Assembly: GCA_951812615.1 (NCBI GenBank)
Contig: CATOSU010000003.1
Coordinates: forward strand, 1 to 64,000
From: an uncultured Paracoccaceae bacterium
GTDB taxonomy: Bacteria; Pseudomonadota; Alphaproteobacteria; Rhodobacterales; Rhodobacteraceae
Length of the DNA stretch: 64,000 nt
Reading direction: 5' to 3'
The notes beneath the pieces were generated by a model. That model was not told the origin of the DNA. It did no database searches and saw only the letters and a program-made list of their open reading frames with translations. Positions within the stretch are counted from its first letter, which is position 1. Each line of letters begins with the position of its first letter. Below, one piece after another: positions 60,423-64,000 of the stretch. A program made the position numbers and the translations under genes.

Positions 60423-61474
60423 TTCCCGAACGCCTCCAGCATCGCATCCTCGCAGACCACATCCTCGCCATCGCCCTCGTCCCCGCTGTCAGACTGCGGC
60501 GCCTCCTCCGGGGGCAGGTCCGTCCCGTGTTCCGCGAAGAAGGATTTCATAACCGTATCCACACCGGCCGGTGTGACCGACCGCAGGTTGGCGGCATAGA
60601 ACACCCCGCGGGCCGCCGGGTTGGTCACGATTTCGTAGGATGGGAAGTAATCCAGATTTTCGTGCTCTGCCCGCAATTGTCCGGCAACAGCGCGCAGGAC
60701 CGATTTCGAATAGGTCGAGGACAGCAGCACATGGTGATCCTCGGCCGTGGCGGTCAGCGGCACGGGCGACACCGTCAGCAGCACATGCAGAGGTTTGTCG
60801 CGCGCCTCTGCCAGCGCGCTCAGGGCGGCGGACATATCGCTGTGCACCTCGGCAAAGGTGAAGTTCCGGAACTGGTACTGGTCGGGGTTCCATGTGCCCG
60901 CGATGGTGCCGGGCGCGGTCGGAAACACCGTCCCGCTGCCCCGATGTTCCCATGTTTCCGTCAGGCCCAGGGTGAAAATCAGCATGTCCATCCCGGTCAG
61001 CATCTGCCGCACCCGGGCGACGTGATGCGCCCGGTGGTCGAGCAGCTCCGCCGGGCTCTCAAACCCGTTCGGTTCGATGCCGGGGCGCTGGGAATCGTAG
61101 AACCGCCCGTCCTTTTCCCAGATCAGATCGTGGCGCCGCTCGCCGTGCAGCGCCTCGCGGATCAGCTGCAGCAACTGCCGCGCCGTGTAGATATTGCCAT
61201 AACGGGCCGAATAGATCTGATAGCCGAACAGCGCCGCGGCCGCGTCCGGCAGGCCATTCGGCTTGGGTTCGGCATCCAGCACCGAAAACCCCGCGGATTT
61301 CATATAGCGTGCGATATGCTGTGCAAAACAGCTGCCGGCAGTGGCAATCTGCCAGTCCGGTTCGATGGCCCATCGTCGCGCATAAATGTCCCGCAGGTCC
61401 AGCGGGCTGCAGCCGGCCACGCCGCTGCGCCAGAAGGCCCGGCCCGGCAGATCCTCGTAGGGGCTGTTGGTCAT
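60419..61474 (-). CDS. GSCFA-domain protein
   Basis: The 351-residue protein carries the family signature T-A-G47-S-C-F50-A-Q-H-I-A-R-Y-M, followed by L-G-L-T-E-T-W and V-S-P-V-P-L-T-A-T, the pattern of the GSCFA domain (an SGNH-like fold of unknown activity). A C-terminal acidic tail (S-D-S-G-D-E-G-D-G-E-D) is notable. It is the first gene of the four-gene glycan cluster. A tiny overlap (ATGA) couples it to the SGNH-like gene. Confidence 0.88.
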   Translation of the reverse strand: MTNSPYEDLPGRAFWRSGVAGCSPLDLRDIYARRWAIEPDWQIATAGSCFAQHIARYMKSAGFSVLDAEPKPNGLPDAAAALFGYQIYSARYGNIYTARQLLQLIREALHGERRHDLIWEKDGRFYDSQRPGIEPNGFESPAELLDHRAHHVARVRQMLTGMDMLIFTLGLTETWEHRGSGTVFPTAPGTIAGTWNPDQYQFRNFTFAEVHSDMSAALSALAEARDKPLHVLLTVSPVPLTATAEDHHVLLSSTYSKSVLRAVAGQLRAEHENLDYFPSYEIVTNPAARGVFYAANLRSVTPAGVDTVMKSFFAEHGTDLPPEEAPQSDSGDEGDGEDVVCEDAMLEAFGK

Positions 61475-61807
61475 CGGCTGCTCCGCCTGTTTTGCGCGAT
61501 CCTAGGCCGCGCCGGCCGTTCGGGCAAGCGGTGGCAGCACCGGGCAGACCCGCGTTTTGGAGGAAGGTACGGTGTCTGCGCCTGTGGGCTGATTTCGGCC
61601 ATACTGCACTGGTGCGAGTTCGCAGCACATGCCTTCAACGACCGCTTCTGGCAAACCATCCTAAGTACTGAAGAGCTGTTTGCGGACGAAATTCAGATTT
61701 GCTGCGACAATGTCGGTGTCATCCTTCAGGGTTCTATGCCCATCTGCCGCTTGGCTCCGAAGGCCAAGCAACACCAGGAGGTGGGCAATTGTATTCGACT
61801 GGGGGCT
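61475..61807. other. Intergenic region without a recognisable gene
   Basis: This 333-bp gap separates the glycan cluster from the TetR-type gene. Open frames cross it on both strands but none resembles a known protein or has a ribosome site; one plus-strand frame ends at 61816 and overlaps the GSCFA gene. GC falls from about 61640 onwards. No terminator, repeat or promoter could be identified with confidence. Confidence 0.6.
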
Positions 61808-62446
61808 TCAACCTAGTAGGATCTCTTGGATATTGGCCATGTGCGCGCGGCTGATGTCTCGCGCCTCGTCGCCCGGGAAAAGCGCCTTCAGCAAGTATTC
61901 GATCTGATCCAGGGCCTCCTGCCGATCAATTCCACCCGGTTCGGTTCCGCATCGCAGCCAAAGACCCTGGATAATCAAGCCTAAAGACAGCGCAGCGGCT
62001 TCTGCGGATTTCCGGTCTGTGATCTGGCAGAACGAGAAGACCAGATTTGAGTATACACGCTGGTTCATAACGTGTTGCAGGCGGCCCAAGGTTTCGTTGT
62101 TCTGCGCCTCGGCGCACATGAAGATCCACGAGCGGATTTTTTCGGGTTGAAAACTTGTTGGTGAGAAATTTGCCTGAATGACCGCGTAGATCCGATCCCA
62201 GGGGGATTGTGCACGCCGCATGAGCGCAGAAGCTTCGCGCGAAAAAACGAGCGCATTGTGCCTGAAGGCGGCTTCAATCAACTCTGTCTTGTTATCGAAA
62301 TAGTGCAGGACGTTGGACTTGGCGACGCCGGCCTTTTGGGCGACCCGTTCGAATGTCGTATCAACAACCCCGTGTTCCACAAAGGTCTGACTTGCGGCCT
62401 CGGCAAACTCCTGACGCCTCAGTTTCTGTATTCTGGTCATTCCCAT
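61808..62446 (-). CDS. TetR-family regulator, BetI-like
   Basis: The 212-residue protein has an N-terminal TetR HTH (R-I-Q-K-L-R-R-Q-E-F-A-E-A-A...T-T-F-E-R-V-A-Q-K-A-G-V-A-K-S-N-V-L-H-Y-F-D-N-K-T-E-L-I-E-A) and an all-helical ligand domain. Its divergent position next to a glycine betaine transporter suggests a BetI-like choline/betaine-responsive repressor. Two starts are possible (62446 and 62440). An inverted repeat lies in the shared intergenic region. GC is lower than in the rest of the window. Confidence 0.82.
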   Translation of the reverse strand: MGMTRIQKLRRQEFAEAASQTFVEHGVVDTTFERVAQKAGVAKSNVLHYFDNKTELIEAAFRHNALVFSREASALMRRAQSPWDRIYAVIQANFSPTSFQPEKIRSWIFMCAEAQNNETLGRLQHVMNQRVYSNLVFSFCQITDRKSAEAAALSLGLIIQGLWLRCGTEPGGIDRQEALDQIEYLLKALFPGDEARDISRAHMANIQEILLG

Positions 62447-62512
62447 GGGTTTGGCTCAACTCGCGGTTTGTCTTCTTGACCCGTTAGCATTTTTCGGACT
62501 AATGATGCAATA

Positions 62513-62550
62513 TTCGTCCACACGGTCGATTTTCTATCCGTACAGACGAA
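62513..62550. promoter_or_regulatory. Inverted repeat between tetR-like gene and proV
   Basis: TTCGTC-N3-ACGG (62513-62525) and CCGT-N3-GACGAA (62538-62550) form two symmetric half-site pairs around a 12-bp centre. The site ends 7 bp before the proV ATG, as expected for a repressor site in the divergent promoter region. Confidence 0.6.
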
Positions 62551-62557
62551 AAACGAC

Positions 62558-63676
62558 ATGAGTGAACGAAAAACAGGGAAGCACGCGCTGGGTACGATCA
62601 GAGAAGAACCCGTAATCGACTGCCGTGGTTTGTGGAAAATCTTCGGCAAGCGATCTGAAGAGGCGATGCGGGCCATATTGGCGGACAATCTGGGAAAGAT
62701 TGAAATCCGCGACAGGTTCGATTGCGTTGTCGGCGTGAAGGACGCCAGCTTCACGGTGAACACCGGCGAAGTGTTCTGCATCATGGGGTTATCCGGTTCT
62801 GGAAAGTCGACACTGATCCGTCATATCAACCGCCTGATTGAACCGACGCGCGGAGAGATCCTAATTGACGGGCAACCCGTCAATTCACTCTCAGCCAGGG
62901 ATTTGCGGCAAATGCGCGCCAGCCGGATCGGCATGGTCTTTCAGAACATGGCGTTGATGCCGCATCGCACGGTGTTGGAAAACGTCGGCTTCTCGCTGGA
63001 GGTTCGTGGAATCCCGGCACGTTCAAGAATCGAGACCGCTCGGCACGCGCTGGAAGTCGTCGACCTGGAAGGCTGGGACGACAGATACCCCGACGAATTG
63101 TCCGGCGGGATGCAACAGCGCGTAGGTCTTGCCCGCGCATTCGCGGCTGACCCCGAAATCCTGCTGATGGACGAGCCGTTCTCAGCGCTCGACCCTCTGA
63201 TACGGCGCCAGTTGCAGGACAAGTTCAAATCACTTTCCCAGGAAATGGCCAAGACGACGGTTTTCATCACCCATGATCTGGATGAGGCGATCAGAATTGG
63301 CAACCGGATCGCGATCATGAAGGACGGTGAGCTTGTCCAGATCGGCACGCCGGAGGACATCGTCACAAACCCCGTGGACGATTATGTGGCGGATTTCGTC
63401 GCCGGCATTTCGAAACTGAACCTGATTTCGGCGGCCAGGATCATGGAACCTGTCGAGCGGTTTGACGGTCAGGACCGAACCGGCTGGCCGGTCACCGCGC
63501 CTTCAGACGAACTGGAATACCTCGTTGATCTGTCCATCGGATCTGATGACCCGATTTTGGTCAAGGATGGCGATCGCGAGGTGGGCGTCGTGACCAGCAA
63601 GACGCTTCTGCGCGGGATCAAGGGTGAGTTCGACAATCCCATGCTGCAACAGCCGGAGGGGCCGGAAAATGGCTGA
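62558..63676 (+). CDS. proV: Glycine betaine/proline ABC transporter ATPase
   Basis: The 372-residue ATPase has the ProV N-terminal extension (L-W-K-I-F-G-K-R-S-E-E-A), Walker A G-L-S-G-S-G-K-S-T, the ProV-type F-Q-N-M-A-L-M-P-H-R-T-V-L, signature L-S-G-G-M-Q-Q-R, Walker B L-L-M-D-E-P-F-S-A-L-D-P and a C-terminal regulatory (CBS-like) remnant to the end. It powers uptake of osmoprotectants. No clear Shine-Dalgarno sequence precedes the ATG. The proW-type gene starts 8 bp before its stop. Confidence 0.93.
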   Translation: MSERKTGKHALGTIREEPVIDCRGLWKIFGKRSEEAMRAILADNLGKIEIRDRFDCVVGVKDASFTVNTGEVFCIMGLSGSGKSTLIRHINRLIEPTRGEILIDGQPVNSLSARDLRQMRASRIGMVFQNMALMPHRTVLENVGFSLEVRGIPARSRIETARHALEVVDLEGWDDRYPDELSGGMQQRVGLARAFAADPEILLMDEPFSALDPLIRRQLQDKFKSLSQEMAKTTVFITHDLDEAIRIGNRIAIMKDGELVQIGTPEDIVTNPVDDYVADFVAGISKLNLISAARIMEPVERFDGQDRTGWPVTAPSDELEYLVDLSIGSDDPILVKDGDREVGVVTSKTLLRGIKGEFDNPMLQQPEGPENG

Positions 63677-64000
63677 GGAAAAGTCCTTTTCGCTGCTTGA
63701 TCCGTTTTCAACGGTCGATATCGGTCTGGAAGACAGCGGCGACACGATCAAGCAATGGGCGATTGAAAACCGCGGATCCATTCAGCCGTTTAAAATCGCA
63801 CTCAACGATCTGATCGTGCAGATCGAGTCCCTTTTTCTGGCGATACCCCCGACAATCATGATCATGATCTTCGCGCTGATCGCATGGCAAACAGCCGGGC
63901 GGCGCACAGCGATCATCGTGATCGTGGCGATGTTTGTACTTGGGTTCCTGTCGCCGCAGATCTGGGCCCTGTCGATGACGACAATTGCCATCGTGGTGTC
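63669..64000 (+). CDS. proW: Glycine betaine/proline ABC permease, partial
   Basis: The first 110 residues are present; the gene continues past the right edge. After a cytoplasmic N-terminus (L-L-D-P-F-S-T-V-D-I-G-L-E-D-S-G-D), the first transmembrane helices appear (P-P-T-I-M-I-M-I-F-A-L-I-A-W-Q and T-A-I-I-V-I-V-A-M-F-V-L-G). This layout and its overlap with proV fit ProW/OpuAB. Confidence 0.87.
   Translation, partial: MAEEKSFSLLDPFSTVDIGLEDSGDTIKQWAIENRGSIQPFKIALNDLIVQIESLFLAIPPTIMIMIFALIAWQTAGRRTAIIVIVAMFVLGFLSPQIWALSMTTIAIVV

Noticed and set aside
60527-61816. Long plus-strand open frame (429 codons)
   Set aside because: It is antisense to the GSCFA gene for most of its length, is rich in Arg/Gln/His without domain similarity, and has no ribosome site.

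Overview
The window is GC-rich and carries almost only alphaproteobacterial gene families: a tripartite tricarboxylate (TTT) transporter, BKACE, DUF1150, DUF2161, DUF4336 and GSCFA proteins, an FNR box of the FnrL type, and CIRCE-controlled groESL. This fits a marine or soil Rhodobacteraceae (Roseobacter-type) bacterium. The species cannot be named from the sequence. No rRNA, tRNA, CRISPR array, intact insertion sequence, phage or replication origin was seen.

Layout. 1-7917: a partial RidA gene and a sulfatase, both broken by single-base homopolymer indels, follow tctCBA on the minus strand. Divergent from tctC lie a MarR regulator, a second sulfatase and a nitroreductase, with two perfect 14-bp palindromes between the two units. 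7989-13352: a cupin, an Old Yellow Enzyme, and a three-subunit molybdenum hydroxylase (FAD, 2Fe-2S, Mo subunits). 13429-15177: a pentapeptide-repeat protein, a MoaD/ThiS-like beta-grasp protein and an IclR regulator. 15320-26330: one long catabolic operon with a cyclase, cupin, SDR, 3-hydroxyacyl-CoA dehydrogenase, complete branched-chain-type ABC importer, beta-keto acid cleavage enzyme, GST, and a phosphonate-monoester-hydrolase-like enzyme. 26401-28831: pobA followed by a CYP199-type P450, a module that could turn 4-methoxybenzoate into 4-hydroxybenzoate and then protocatechuate. 28974-36072: an acyl-CoA ligase, a ketopantoate-reductase-like protein, a cyclase-TPR protein, a MaoC hydratase, a HAD hydrolase and an acyl-CoA dehydrogenase.

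36082-49761 is mostly housekeeping and stress: a DUF255 thioredoxin protein with a DsbD-like tail, Mn-dependent pyrophosphatase, two tandem TraB/GumN proteins, a DUF2161 nuclease-like protein, a cytochrome c peroxidase behind a perfect FNR box, a second cyclase-TPR protein, groES-groEL behind a CIRCE element, and a PEP-mutase-family protein overlapping ada. 49937-57553: a GNAT, an EamA transporter, a lipase-like protein, an orphan phnM, DUF4336, purE-purK, DUF465, and an hsp20-DUF1150-phzF unit. 57629-61474: a compact four-gene glycan cluster (two GT10 glycosyltransferases, an SGNH-like protein, a GSCFA protein). 61808-64000: a TetR/BetI-like regulator divergent from proV-proW, cut by the window edge.

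Themes. Three formylglycine-type sulfatase/phosphonatase proteins each sit with their own transporter or regulator, which points to scavenging of sulfate or phosphonate esters. The 15320-26330 operon is the best candidate for an undescribed pathway. Several gene junctions use a TTGA overlap, with a TTG start on the previous stop codon. Clusters of perfect palindromes mark three intergenic regions.
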